Assembly (NCBI GenBank): GCA_023897205.1
Contig: JAHWDD010000004.1
Span: forward strand, 372,001-436,000
DNA from: Exophiala sp. HKRS030
Lineage: Eukaryota; Ascomycota; Eurotiomycetes; Chaetothyriales; Herpotrichiellaceae
Length of the DNA: 64,000 nucleotides
Reading direction: 5' to 3'
Positions 11,766-23,474 of this stretch are shown here, piece after piece. The stretch's first letter is position 1, and every line of letters begins with the position of its first letter. The notes under the pieces are model-generated. The model had not been told where the DNA came from and searched no databases. It saw only the letters and a list, made by a program, of their open reading frames with translations. Made by a program: the position numbers and the translations under genes.

Positions 11766-12910
11766 TCAAGGGTCTTTGACCTTGAGAACTGCCTTTCCAA
11801 AATTCTCACCCTTCAACATGCCCACAAACGCCTCCGCCGCGTTTTCAATACCCACGGTTTCGTGGATTTTGGCGTTGAAACTTCCTTCGTTGATCCATTT
11901 TCCGACCGTCTTTTGATGTTCAGCAGCATATTTGGGACCAAAGTCCTTGTCACCGACGATGAATCCTTGCCATAATAGTCGCTTGGACACAGTCAGGAAC
12001 GAGTTGCGCAAGGGGTAACGTTCTTCGGGTTTGAGGTTGTATTGTGAAATTTGACCGCATGCAACGATTCTGTTGAAGCAGAAAATGTCAGCCGGAGAAT
12101 CATCAAGGACGCGAATCTGAAAGCACATGAAAAAACATACCTTCCGAATTGGTTCAGGGAGTCCAATGCACCCTCCAACTGTTCACCACCGACGTTGTCA
12201 TAGAAGATATCAATACCCTTTCCGTCGGTCAACCGTTCGATTACCTCTTTTGTGGACTTCTCCTTCTTATAATTCCAACCAGCATCAAATCCAAGCTCGT
12301 TGATGATGAAGTCGAGTTTGTCATCCGATCCTACCGAACCAATGACCTTCAATCCTTCATGCTTTGCGAGCTGACCGACCAACTGACCCACGGCACCTGC
12401 GGCGGACGAGACGAATATGGTTTCCCCCTTCTTGGGCTTTCCAATCTCGTAGAACGACGAGTACGCGGTCAGACCAGGCATACCCAGGGCGGACAGGTAA
12501 TGGCGCAGATCTCCTGCGGCATTGGCAGGGTTGAGTTTTCGTGGTGGTGGAGCACCCGAGTCTTTGTTATATGTGTACACATTGTACTCTTGAATGGGGA
12601 GGCGGTCGATCACGACATCACCGGCGCTGTAGTCGGGGAGATTCGACGACAGGACTTTGGCGACCAGGCCTGCAACGATGGGCTTGCCGACTGGGATTGG
12701 TGGCGAGTACGACTTGACTGCCGGATCGCGCAAAAGGCCTCGAAGGTAGGGATCGAATGAGACGTATAGTGTTTCGAGAATGAGGCCATTCTCAGGTGCG
12801 GATTGTTTCGGGTCGAAGGATCCGGTGTCTTTCACGGTGATGTGTTCGCCTGGGACGGGGAAGTCGGTGGGAATTTTGGTGTGGATGAGCGCGCGGTTAG
12901 GGACGGACAT
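11766..12910 (-). CDS. Zinc-independent MDR reductase (prostaglandin/leukotriene B4 reductase-like)
   Basis: Two exons (12910-12141 and 12069-11766) give 357 aa. It belongs to the medium-chain dehydrogenase/reductase superfamily, the NADPH-dependent alkenal/2-alkenone double-bond reductase branch. Seen in sequence: the N-terminal GroES-like domain (ETLYVSFDPYLRGLLRD), LSALGMPGLTAYSSFYEIG, and the nucleotide-binding loop VSSAAGAVGQLVGQLAKHEG with VIGSVGSDDKLDFI (the Lys in the loop region fits NADPH preference). The domain continues with GIDIFYDNVGGEQL, then across the intron to IVACGQISQYN, and ends FGKAVLKVKDP. No catalytic or structural zinc cysteines are present. The frame is open upstream of the chosen ATG, but family members begin close to MSVPNRALI. 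It is probably a cytosolic detoxifying or lipid-modifying reductase. Confidence 0.88.
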
Positions 12911-14001
12911 GATGGGCAGATGGTGGATGGTGGTGGTGATGGTAAAGAGAAGAGACACTGATGCGAAGGTATTCAGACTCTTCCTGCTTTGACGTTGGAA
13001 GTAGAAGATACAATGTACAACAAGGCGAGAAAACAAGAAAAGGTGATATAATAGTTTCTAGAACAGATCAGGTGAGCGACGTCAATCGAACCATCAACAC
13101 GTCCACAGCATGACTTTATATCCTCTTAATATCCTACGCACCAATGATCCAATGACCCAATGATCCAACAGTCCAATGCAATGCGCAGGTCCAAAACACC
13201 AGGCAAAACTTTAGATAGCTCACCCATGCCATCAACGGCAGTTAGAACCTGAGAACCAGAAATCCACCTCGAACCAATTTGTAATCCAAGACGCTTTCCC
13301 ACGCTTCTGAACACCAAGACTTCGGCTCGACAAGCCAATCAATCCATCAAAATCGCGGGGCGGCAATGATAAAACGAGGCAAGTAAGTAGGTACATCTAA
13401 GCTAGTTAGTGCTCTGATCTCAAACCACTCCCAAACCAGCGAGAGGGAGAAAAAAAGCCAATTTCTTCACGCGACGGCATTACTACCTACTCCGTACCTA
13501 ATGTTGGATGGTGGTGCGAAAGAATTTCGTCGAAGAAGAACGCTTGCGTCATTGTGACTTGTTTGGAGGGGTGTTTCCGTAAACGAGAATATGCCGAGGT
13601 TACAAGGCGGAGTGAGAATGAGGAGGAGGAGGGATTATTACTGGCTGCGGGTTTGGTTACCTACCAAGTCTGTATTCCGTACTGTACCTACTGGGTAATT
13701 ACTCCGTTTGGTGGGTGCGATGGGTCTGTCTGTGGGTTGGAGGTGGCAAGGGCATGAAAAAATGTTTGAGATTATAGGTACACTACGGCACCTACGCGTT
13801 ACCCTAACAGAGATTGATACCTAATTACATGCCGATTACATCCCTATGACGGACCTATGACATACCTATTACAAGGCTAGTTAACCAGTACCTACTAAGT
13901 AGCTAGTGCATAAAACAGATCGTTGGTAATACGGTATTATACACAACCATAGGTACCTACATACCTCAACTCATCCACCTCTGTCTCATCCTATAATACC
14001 T

Positions 14002-14019
14002 TAGGTAGGTAGGTAGGTA
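14002..14019. repeat. TAGG microsatellite (about 4.5 units)
   Basis: Direct reading shows TAGG repeated four times plus TA, followed shortly by the reverse-complement words CATACCTAC. It is the densest point of the TAGGTA/TACCTA-rich spacer. Confidence 0.85.
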
Positions 14020-14094
14020 CATACCTACAGTGCCTTACATATGTACAGAGTATGTATACCCTCGTAACTAACCAACTAAGTAGCTAATTGCTTC

Positions 14095-14118
14095 GGCGTT
14101 GGCGTTGGCGTTGGTGTT
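14095..14118. repeat. GGCGTT hexamer repeat
   Basis: Three perfect GGCGTT units followed by one diverged unit (GGTGTT), in non-coding sequence. Confidence 0.85.
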
Positions 14119-15227
14119 ATGCAGACCTCAGGGCCATAATGCACCTCCCAGCATTGCCGGTCCCATGTCAAGCGGCGGACGAATATCCCAATTCGATCGA
14201 TGCTGGGCAAACGACAAGTTTCAAAAAAACCACTCTTGAGAACCTAAAGTTGGCATGAACTGAGCACCTTGTGATGTCTCTTGCTCTAAATTCCAATTAG
14301 TTGATACGAAGGGTGAGTCTAGCTGGAAAGGTAGGTAACCAAGCACCCAAGTAGATAGATAGTTACAATATAAAATTCATTTCTAGTACAGCAATACGGT
14401 GAAAAAACTATATTATCTAATAAAGTACTGGTATCTACAGTTTCACAAAAGCCCAAGTTTGGTGCTTACAAACAAGAAACTCTACCACACAAGGTATGTA
14501 CATACATCAAAGCTGACTAATTCCACGACGAAGCAAGCATCGGCCGCTCCTCAGCTGTTTTGGATGGTTTGTTTTAGGAGCGGAGGAAGGAGAAAAAGAA
14601 AGAGTACTCCGTAGTCGTCGGAGAATGGAGAACAACATGTCTCGTTAAGGTTCTATTCGATCTTGCGTGCCTTACGTTACGTGGCTTCGCCGGTTCAGGC
14701 AAGTCTGATGCCTTTCGTGGCTAGGTTCTTCGGAGGTATGCTTGGAAATTTGACCGACGATTTTGATAGTGATATCGATATCGATAGTGACATTGAGATA
14801 CGATACCCGATGCTCGATACTCGATGGTCTAAACTCCCCTCTGTGCCGTCAGATCTGCATCTGGAGAGGAAAACCGTGTAGTCGAATATCTCGGGTACAT
14901 GTACCCATGTGGCCCGCGGAATCATTGTGATCTCGCAATCCGGCAAACCACCCCGTCTACTTCGTAGAAGGTCGTCGTCGTCTTCCAAGCTTGTGGTAGG
15001 TAGGTAGTTAGGTAGGTATGCACGTCTGTCGCGGGGCGAATCAATCAGGCCTTGTCAAGAGTTGGGAAAACACACAAACCCCGATTCAAAATAGGTGGAC
15101 AACTTTCTCTGCATTTCTTTTCGATTTATGCACTGTACAATACAAAGTCTCTTTGTTCGACCGCAATTCGGTTAATCGCCAGAAACCAAATCTCCAACCT
15201 TCTCACTTCAGTCAAATCCCCTTACAT

Positions 15228-16871
15228 CTATGCTGTGTTTCGGCTCATATCACTTCTTATTCTGTTGTAATCGAGAAGTCCTTCGATTGAACCAACGGCA
15301 GAAATGGCAATATCTTGATCCCACAACTTCTTCTGGGCGAAAGCCATAACGTCCTTTACCGTGATCTTGCCGATGACTCTTTCGATTTCAGCAGGATCTG
15401 ATCGTCGTCCTGTGGTAACGATTTGTCGACCAATATCTTCAGCAATAGCAGTGGTACCGTCAAGTGATAGAAGAATGGATGCTTTAAGTTGAGCCTTGGC
15501 ACGTTCGACCTCAGCCTCGCTGACGTTGAATGACAGTCTGGACCATTCTCGGAGTGTGAAGTGGACCAAATCATCAACCTGCGTCTTGTTTTCTGTCACG
15601 AGGTAGATACCCCAAAGACTAAAACTCATTAGTTTCCTGCTTTGCAAATCTGAGATCTGATCAACTTACCCAGTATCGCTGTAGCTGGTGGAGAAGCTCA
15701 TAAAGCTGTTTGCGAGATTGTTGGCACTGACAAAGGTGCTTAGCCGGCTTCCAAGATATGGAGAGTTGCCTAGAGCCCGATCCCAGTTGCCGACAATAGC
15801 TTGAGTAACCAGAGCAGTGAAATAATCATCATCCTTCCAGCTTACACCTTCAACTGCAATAGCAATGTTGGCAGTAGGAATAGTGTCATCACGAATTCTG
15901 ATTTCCGATCCGACGAAATCGGGCTTTCGCTTCTGCTCGGCGGCCAATTGTGCGGCATATGCTGTTGGGGGAGCAGATTGCAATCCACCAAGATGTTTCT
16001 CAGCCAACTTGACCAATTCTTCATGTGTGACACCACCAGCACCAACAAGGACAATACGATCGGCAGTGTAATTAGTCTTGATATAATCGACCAGATCTTC
16101 CCGAGTAATGCTGAGAATGTTTTCCCTTGGTCCGAGAATTGTTCGTCCTAGAGGTTGGTTTTGGTAGGCAGTGGCGTGCAAGTGATCGAAGACGACTTCC
16201 TCCAATTGCTTGTCAACCTCTTCTTGTTCTCGAAGAATCACATCTCTTTCTCTTTCAACAGCTTTTGCTTCAAGTTTCGAATTTTGGAGAATGTCGGCAA
16301 GAATATCGACCGTCTTGGGAACATCCGAGTTGAATGATTTGGCATAGTAGACTGTGTTTTCACGCTTTCTCTGGTGTCAGTAGAGCTTGTCGGAAAGGGT
16401 TTGTATAGATCGTACAGATGTGTAAGCATTAAGGTGGCCACCCATATTTTCAATCTCGAGCTCCAATTGATGTTGATCGCGTCGACCGGTACCCTGAAAA
16501 TGTCAATCCTGATCATCCACAACACTTCCTCTTATGCGCCAATGTACCTTGAAAGCCAAATGTTCGAGGAAATGAGCAGTTCCATTGGTCTTGTCCGTCT
16601 CAGCTCTGCTACCGGCATCAATCCACACACCAACAGTCGAGGTCTGGGCCCATGGCGAATGCTCTGTCGCAATCTGCAAATCATCAGTACAGTTCATGAT
16701 TCAAAGTCCGAAGGATCCTAATACCGTCAGTCCATTGGAGAGAGTGGTGCTCTCGGTCCTCGAAGGAGTGACGGGGTTTGCGTATCGTCTGAGAGGAGAT
16801 TGAATCGAGGCAAGAGCTTTACGACTTCGAAGGGCACGCTGAAAGTTCAACGCTAGCCGTTGGGAGGCCAT
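15228..16871 (-). CDS. MAS1: Mitochondrial processing peptidase, beta subunit
   Basis: Five exons (16871-16725, 16673-16548, 16493-16416, 16364-15670, 15618-15228) give 478 aa, the usual family length. This is the catalytic M16 metallopeptidase that removes presequences from imported matrix proteins, working as a dimer with the alpha subunit. The inverse zinc motif HFLEH is at residues 83-87, and the downstream acidic ligand should lie in [12 protein letters not shown]. Further family landmarks are [56 protein letters not shown] and [20 protein letters not shown]. The N-terminus is Arg-rich without acidic residues, a presequence. For exon 4 the acceptor at 16365 was chosen because it restores the conserved [11 protein letters not shown]; an alternative upstream acceptor would add two residues. 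Confidence 0.95.
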
Positions 16872-17339
16872 GTCGAAGTGAGCGTAAGGTAGAAGAAGGA
16901 GATGGCTGATGGTTGTTGGTGATGTAGTGAGCTTTGATTCTAAGGAAGGACTTCTTGAACTTCTTTGGAAGCTTGCCTCTCGCAACTGCAAACTCCTCCC
17001 ATTGGCTCAACAGCGCCAAGACAAACTTGTTTTATCTGCCCTATGATTGGCTCAAAGCCTCATCAATTCAGAACTCCAACATCGCGACTCGGTACATTGA
17101 CCTACAGTGGACATACCTAAATAAGGATGCATTCTAAAGAACCCGTGGTCAAAACGTTCCTTAACATGTATGACAAGGCTTGATGGATGAAGATACCAGT
17201 CGCGGATTCATCATTCCCAATATCAGTCGCATAACTAAGCATTACTTTCGCGATACCAAGACCAATACCAATCCTGGCCGCCAGCCATTCATTATTTCCG
17301 CCTTGTTCGACCGGATTTGAAACAATTGCTTCGCTAGGT
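16872..17339. other. Intergenic spacer (468 bp)
   Basis: Lies between the MPP-beta start and the stop of the Zn2Cys6 gene, both on the minus strand. It should carry the MPP-beta promoter. No other feature seen. Confidence 0.4.
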
Positions 17340-19622
17340 TCAGTTGAAATTCCACATAGTCTCTCCTCCACCACCTAATGTTGTTCCCTCAAAATCAAAG
17401 AAAGGCATTCCCAGTCCCAAAGCCGGATCTCCAAAGTCAAATGCATTCGGATCCAAAGAACTATAATCCGGGATTTCATTCGTACCGTTTGTCCCATTTT
17501 CCTGTCTTCCTGACGGTGTCACTGCACTAGGCGGTGGTTGGCTCGGAGATGTGAAAGCTTGAGCGGCTCTTTCACCGTTGACTTTGCGATTTTTGATCCT
17601 GGCAGGACCACCGAGAGATTCTGCCATCTTCTCTAAACCTTCGGCCATTCTATGAATCAAATGATCCTTGCCAACATCGGTGTTCTTGAAATGTTGTGCC
17701 AATGCATTAATCAGTCGTTGAAATCGTACAGTGTCCAGGAATAGTTGTTCACTGTACTTGGTGGCAATTTTCAGCAGAAACATGCAAGCGAATGCAATCA
17801 TTCCATGGATATGATGGGGGACATAGGATATCGCTATTTGTGCATCCTTGTCCTCGAGAAGGAGATTGATAATAGCGGTGGCAGCGGCCACGGCGGCGGA
17901 GGCATTTTCAAGGAAATGCTCAGGAATCACCGCGCCTGATTCTGGTAGTCCCCTCAGTACATATGATTGGAGATACAATTTAGCCCAATGGTAGTGCATG
18001 ATTGCGCCTTTATTGGGCCAATTGCCGATAAATTGACTTGGGTCTCAAGTATGCCGTTAGCTATGAGTGAGGCACTAGATGGGCAGAACTTACTGTGCCT
18101 TGAAAACCTGGCTATCCAATCATCCAAATCCCGTTCGAACCCAGCAATCTTGGTCAAAGCTGAAACTGGTAGCACCGAATTGTTGTCCTCTGGACCAAGA
18201 GTTTCTCGGACCTGATTCATGAGATACATCAGACAGATCTGACCTGCAATTCGGCGATCTGCGTCCGTCGACAACGAGCAAGCAAGGTAAGCTTCCCATC
18301 CCGTAATATAACTTTCATTATCACGCATAATAGATGACCTGCCATACAAGATTGACAAGTGATGATCACAAATGTAAAGCAAATAAAGAACCCGTATACC
18401 GTCAATTGCTTCTTGTAGTTGAACTTGATCGACTTTATCTGGCGATTTGACCGACTCCTGGATTTGGTGATAATACTGCCGCAGATGAAACTCACTGGCA
18501 CGACGAATGGCATATCCAGATAAAGTCCAAGATATATCGCTTAGCCAATATGAACCCAGGACCAGTGCCCTCAGATATTCCATATCAATTTTTCGCTCAA
18601 ACATAGCATTGGCAACGAGCCTTCGGTATTCTTTGCTGCAAACTGGATATAGATAGCCAAGCTTGGTATCGTGCAAGGCAGCCACAGTGAGGATTCCAGC
18701 AGTCAGCGTGGGTGAGCGTCGTCGGAATGATTCAAGATCCTTGTAAGCAGGACAAATATGCCAAATGTAGGGATCGAGTTTGCTGAGATAGTAGTTTGCA
18801 AGGTGCTCTGCATCTTCCTGTTTGATAATTCCTCGAGCAATGAAGTCAGTGTCTCGTAACTGCTTGCATATCCTGGACTGATCCTCGGTAATGTTCTCGG
18901 TGGCTCTCAACGAGCGCATGCCTGTAATCTGGTACAACGACTCAATAGGCACATGTGAAAGATTGTCAGCGACGGGTGTGACCTTTGGTGAGTTGTCGGC
19001 AGACTGTTCGTCGTCATCATCCTTATCTTGTTCTTCCTGATCAAAGAAGATGGCGGGATCTTGAGTTGAGGTGAGCATCTGTGGCAGTGCGGGTAGTTGA
19101 AGAGTCCGAACAATCTCCTCGACGGCAGCGTATAGAGAGGTAACATCTTTGGTGACAGCAGCTTTCCACTTTGAATCTTCAGACATGAGGGTCTGCAAGC
19201 TCTTATTCAGACGACAAGACAACCCTCGTTCTTTACACCTTTGACACGGCGGATCGCCAACCATGATACATTTGATCTATAAAGTCGTTTAGTATATTGG
19301 ATATCGATCTTGCACCTCTTTACTACCCTACCTTTTGTTTGCGACAAGCCGCGCAGGCCTTGACCTTTCTCGAAATGCCTGGCATCTTGCTCGAGTCTTG
19401 TGCCGTTGCGGAGGCTCCATTGGTGGTAGAGGTAGTGCGCTGAAGTTTCGGCGGGGCTTTGGCGATGGGAAGAGGTTCATCGAAGGAAGCACGGTTCTTC
19501 TTAGGGGAGGTCTGATTAGGAGAAGAGTATGAATGCGGTGAGACGGAGATGCTGTTCTGTTGAATTCCCGGGGCAGATCGTGGAGAAGGCAGATTTGCCT
19601 CTTGCCAACTCCGCTTTGACAT
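17340..19622 (-). CDS. Zn2Cys6 transcription factor with fungal-specific domain
   Basis: Three exons (19622-19332, 19276-18094, 18043-17340) give 725 aa. The binuclear zinc cluster is split by intron 1 and reads C90-x2-C93-x6-C100-x7-C108-x2-C111-x6-C118, a perfect match to the class. The Ser/Pro-rich N-terminus (residues 1-85) is disordered. After the cluster, a segment SLQTLMSEDSKWKAAVTKDV and following residues could form the linker and dimerisation coil. The middle homology region lies around residues 240-480 (AEHLANYYLSKLDPYIWHIC, RRSPTLTAGILTVAALHD, GYAIRRASEFHLRQYYHQ). The second intron's acceptor at 18044 is the only one that keeps frame. The Gln/Asn/Gly-rich C-terminus (DPNAFDFGDPALGLG) is a likely activation domain. 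Layout resembles the War1/Leu3/PrtT group, but the regulon is not predictable. The flavin monooxygenase gene lies upstream on the same strand. Confidence 0.9.
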
Positions 19623-20055
19623 GATGGAGGGGATTGGATGTACGATGCAGATTACCGAAACGTCGTAGATGGCATTGCTCAAGTGTGGTTCAGCAGCTCC
19701 AACCTCATCAGCAAGAATTAGTGGTTCTGTATATCAAAAATGAGTCGGCCGGATTGCTAATGGAGCCGTGGAGAGCGCAAGACTAAAGTGGGATTATGCT
19801 TTGGTAAGTCGATTGTGACTTTCCTCCGTAGTCGTACTGTAAAGTATTAAGCCACTAGTTAACTAGCTACGTGACTAACTATGAATTATTTAGTCGGCAT
19901 CCCCACCAGCAATGCAAAGCTTGCGAGGAGGCGTGCTTGAAAAGTCAACTCCCGCCTTTCAACTCCCGACTCCGGGCAGAACAGCCAGACTCGAGGCGCC
20001 TAGATACGGGTATGTCAGGATGATGACCTTAGAAGGGTTACCTTTAGGGACTTCT

Positions 20056-20079
20056 CCGGTCCCGGTCCCGGTCCCGGTC
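20056..20079. repeat. CCGGTC hexamer, four units
   Basis: Four perfect tandem CCGGTC units by direct reading, in non-coding DNA between the Zn2Cys6 and monooxygenase genes. Confidence 0.9.
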
Positions 20080-20123
20080 TCTACTTTCAATGGTTTGATT
20101 ATATTAGGTATGGAAGTTGTGAA

Positions 20124-20139
20124 TACCTGGTACCAGGTA
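20124..20139. repeat. 16-bp perfect palindrome
   Basis: TACCTGGTACCAGGTA equals its own reverse complement. It is followed directly by a further CCAGGTACC copy, so the region is a nest of overlapping GGTACC-centred palindromes. Confidence 0.85.
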
Positions 20140-20408
20140 CCAGGTACCTAGGACTTGCTTGTAGCACAGGTAGTACCTAAGTACCAGTACCTCTCCATAC
20201 TTAAGATTATACGATAATTGCTTAGGTAGCGAGGAATATACCTAGTCTGGGTACACTATTCGTTTGAGGGAGATATATACTCCAGCTATTCGGCGGTGGC
20301 TTGCTCACAAGAAGACTGTTAAAGACGGACCTCTCCATCTATGGAGTCTATGCGCATGTTTCATCGCAATGAGGGTATCCTTCGTATATTGAACCTCCCA
20401 CATCAAGT

Positions 20409-22463
20409 CTATTTCCCCATAAAAGGATCATCGAAATACCAGACTGCATCTCCTTCTGGGTCGACTTCCCTCTGGGTATAACCGTTACCCATAAATGCAT
20501 ACCGATTGTCTGAACAATACGTTATATTGTAATCTTCCCATCGGACATTCTTCATGAGTTCGAAAAAATGCAGTCGACTCCCGGGGTAGATAGCCGTCAC
20601 TGGGCCATGAGTCTTTCCATTTTTAAACCAAGAACGACAAGCTGAAGACCACACCAGTCTTTTCATCAACTCGTGCGTATGATTGTACAAATCCTTGATT
20701 GCCTCCTTTTTCGGTTCGACTGCTTTGATTCGTTCTGTCTGTAGCTTTTCGATCACCTGAAACACGTATCGCGTGTACCATTCCAGAATCGGTAGTATAC
20801 TCGAATGTGATGCAGGACCATTGGGGCCAATAAGGAGGAAAAGATTGGGGAAGTTTTCCGCTGTGATACCCATATATCCGACTGGGAATTCGCCAAATTG
20901 CTCGTGTATCTCTGTTTGATTGCGACCATACACTTTGAAATGTGGCGTGAAGGATGTATCAAACCCGGTTGCACAAATGATTACGTCGACTTCATATTCT
21001 GTACCTGATTCATCCACAATCCCTGTCTTGGTCAACCGAGTGGCAGACTCGGGCACGACTTGAACATTTTCCGATCTTAATGATTGAAGATACCCTGAAC
21101 CAGGAGTCATCCGCCGACAGCCAAGCGCAAAAGGCGGGATCATGTGTTTTGTGAGTTTCTCGTCGTGTCCCAGTTGCTCTGACATGATATCTGCCACGAG
21201 GTCTCGCGACGCTTTTTGGTCTTTCGCCTTGAGGTGCATCTAGGGAATATCAATGAGACATCGAGATGAACAAAGCCTGGTCGGGCTTACCAGTGTGAAC
21301 CGCTTGTTCAATTCACCTTCAACATCTCGACAGTACTGTGCATGCTTAGCAGGATCTTCTTGCCATTCTTTCTTCTGCTCTTCTGAATCTAATCCTTTCA
21401 GCATTTGACGTGACATAGCATGGGAGGAACTCACAAGAAAAGTTGGTCCCACCAGGTCCAGCATATCTATGAATGGTCAGTACAAATCTTGGCCCTTTGC
21501 CAATATGACCTACTTCGCTCCAAATCCAGTCGTGATCCAAACGGGAGAACGAAGAAAGGCGTACAACTTTGAGACATCTGCACACGGTTAACTTCGATCT
21601 ATTGGGCACATCACTTTGCACTTACGGGGTTGTATGGAGGGGACGATCTGAACTGATGATGATCCACCGCCAATGACAGCCACCCTTTTACCTTTCAAGT
21701 CGTATTGACCATCCCAGGCAGCACTATGCATCAACTTGCCCTCGAATGTGTCCAAACCAGGAATATTAGGCCATTTCCACTCACTTGAAGATGGTAACAT
21801 TAATAAGGTTCGTGCTCGCAGGATAGAACAACTCACTTCAGCACTCCAGAGCCATTGACGAGAACATTGCATGTATCTTCAAACGTTGCTCCATTCGAGT
21901 CAATAATCTGTAAGCGCCATAGCCCAGCGTCATCATCCCACGTGGCTGACTGAACTGTCGTATTGAACTTGACATACTTCTCCAGGTCGTACTTGACAGC
22001 GACATCCTTTAAATACTGCCAAATCTCTTCTGCACCAGAATAGAAACGCGACCAGTTCGGATTCTTTGCCCATGTAAACTGACTATCAACAGTTCAGACT
22101 CCATCTTTGAGCGAAACAGAAGTATAGGGACAAGACTCACTAGCTGTGACTCGGGATATCACAGGTACAGCCAGGATATCGATTCTCCAGCCAAGTCCCA
22201 CCAACGTCAGCATTCTTCTCATAGATTTGAATATCAACATTCTTCAAGTTTCGTTCGGCTTTGTATGCAAATTGAATTCCTGTGGCGCCAGCTCCAACAC
22301 AAATCACCCGAAGCTTACGCTTCTCGTATAAGAGCTGTTCTGTAATGCGATAGCCATCAAAGTCTCTCCCATTATACCAATCATTCTCGTGAGGAGCATC
22401 AGTTGGTACTGAGACGTCTTCATCCGGTGCCGCTGATATAAGAACCACTCTATTAGTCGTCAT
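20409..22463 (-). CDS. FAD-dependent Baeyer-Villiger-type monooxygenase
   Basis: Seven exons (22463-22141, 22082-21837, 21783-21626, 21577-21514, 21466-21435, 21388-21291, 21239-20409) give 583 aa, the normal family length. The FAD-binding GxGxxG is at residues 57-62 (CVGAGATGIQ). DVGGTWLENRYPGCTCDIPS is the conserved BVMO block. The NADPH Rossmann loop is VIGGGSSSVQI. The Baeyer-Villiger fingerprint FxGxxxHxxxW is complete as F203...H209...W213. ATGFD (second half) is also present. It inserts oxygen next to ketones using O2 and NADPH; the substrate is unknown. A 32-nt exon 5 must be included: it restores the family sequence across GAKYAGPGGTNFSY and SEEQKKEWQEDP. It lies head-to-tail upstream of the Zn2Cys6 gene, a common arrangement in accessory pathways, but no other pathway gene is adjacent. 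Confidence 0.93.
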
Positions 22464-23474
22464 GATTGTTTCGAAGTGTAACCGGTTCACCGGAATATGC
22501 TAGGTATACAAGGCAAGGTAAGAAATGTGGGAATTCAAGTAGATATGGACAATAATCGTCCTGTTGACCATAGAACCGAAAGAGGCAGTTGCAAGGGTAA
22601 GGCCATATCTTATAGAGTACCTAGAGTAGTGATGGCCTGAGGACAAATACTCACCCAGGTCCCAGACTGGACTTCCCCGAACCCCGCAGGTGGGCACTGC
22701 GGTTAGGGCGGACAAACCTCCAAAGCGAGAATTGTCCGAGGTTAATAAGGCTGAGAACGGAACAGGGTGATCATTGATGGAATCTTGCCATGCTGACATA
22801 GATGGAAGACGGATCTTAAACAAAATTCCTTGTAGGACTTAATGGCTTCAGGATGATCATACGAGCAGCACAGAGCTTTTCAGGCAGGGCACTGGCCAGT
22901 TATTCCTACCTAGGCATCAAAACGCGGTGAGAGCTCCACATGGATCTGTGAGGACATTAAAGATGAGCAAATAAGTGAGCTGCCCGTGTGGTATTTGGAT
23001 ATCAAGCATGCATTGACTGATGGAGAGATCTTGACAGGGCGGACGCTCTCCTTGACAATCGCTTGTGAAGACCGCTCGGCACACATATTGGATTCAAGTT
23101 TGGATCAGACCGTGGGGCAGTTGAAGTCGTATGTAGTGGAAAGTTGTCCGATAGGCATTATTCCATGTTAACGTTCGATCTCATACACAAAGCGTGTGGT
23201 AGTGATTAGGTAGGATGTGCGTGCAGAGGTAGCTTTAATAATCCTTCGAAGGGTTCTGAACTTATAGAGCCAGTCAGTGCTGCTCCTTCCCATCGGAAGC
23301 TGTGTTACAATGAGTTGTCTCTGATTGGCCGAGGCACAAAGGGCTTGGCGGCGTGAACGTCAAAGCATCGGAACGAGGACAGCTTCAATTCATCATTGAC
23401 TCTCTTCCCTCTGTCTCCACCAGCAATTCATGCTCGACCTCCAGTAGCAAACCATAAGAACACTTTTGGTCAAG
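22464..23474. other. Divergent intergenic region (1 kb)
   Basis: Between the starts of the monooxygenase (minus) and SDH4 (plus), so it should contain both promoters. The open frames at 22500-22823 (minus) and 22986-23171 (plus) have no motif or ATG-supported family match. An ATTGG/CCAAT-type word occurs near 23323. Confidence 0.4.

Larger units (their letters stand above)
12911..15227. other. Long intergenic region rich in TAGGTA/TACCTA words
   Basis: 2.3 kb with no supported gene. It is packed with short words of the type TAGGTA, TACCTA and CTAACTAG, mainly at 13370-14060 and 14990-15020. A perfect TACTCCGTA lies at 13488-13496 and another at 14605-14613. A GATA/CGATA-rich tract lies at 14758-14826. 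The open frame over 14663-14881 is encoded by that repetitive tract and is not believed. Confidence 0.55.
19623..20408. other. Repeat-bearing intergenic region
   Basis: 786 bp, with the Zn2Cys6 promoter at one end and the 3' side of the monooxygenase gene at the other. It holds a CCGGTC tandem repeat, a 16-bp palindrome and many TACCTA/TAGGTA words (about 20100-20240). The short open frame at 19912-20151 is largely repeat-encoded. Confidence 0.5.

Noticed and set aside
12149..12760. 203-codon plus-strand frame opposite the MDR reductase
   Set aside because: Antisense shadow; the sense strand encodes all family motifs.
12911..13036. Upstream in-frame start for the MDR reductase (13036)
   Set aside because: It would add 42 residues of low-complexity, Ser/Thr/Ile-rich text not present in the family; the ATG at 12910 gives the usual N-terminus.
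14663..14881. 72-codon frame with Asp/Ile/Ser repeats
   Set aside because: Encoded by the GATA/CGATA simple-sequence tract; no gene features.
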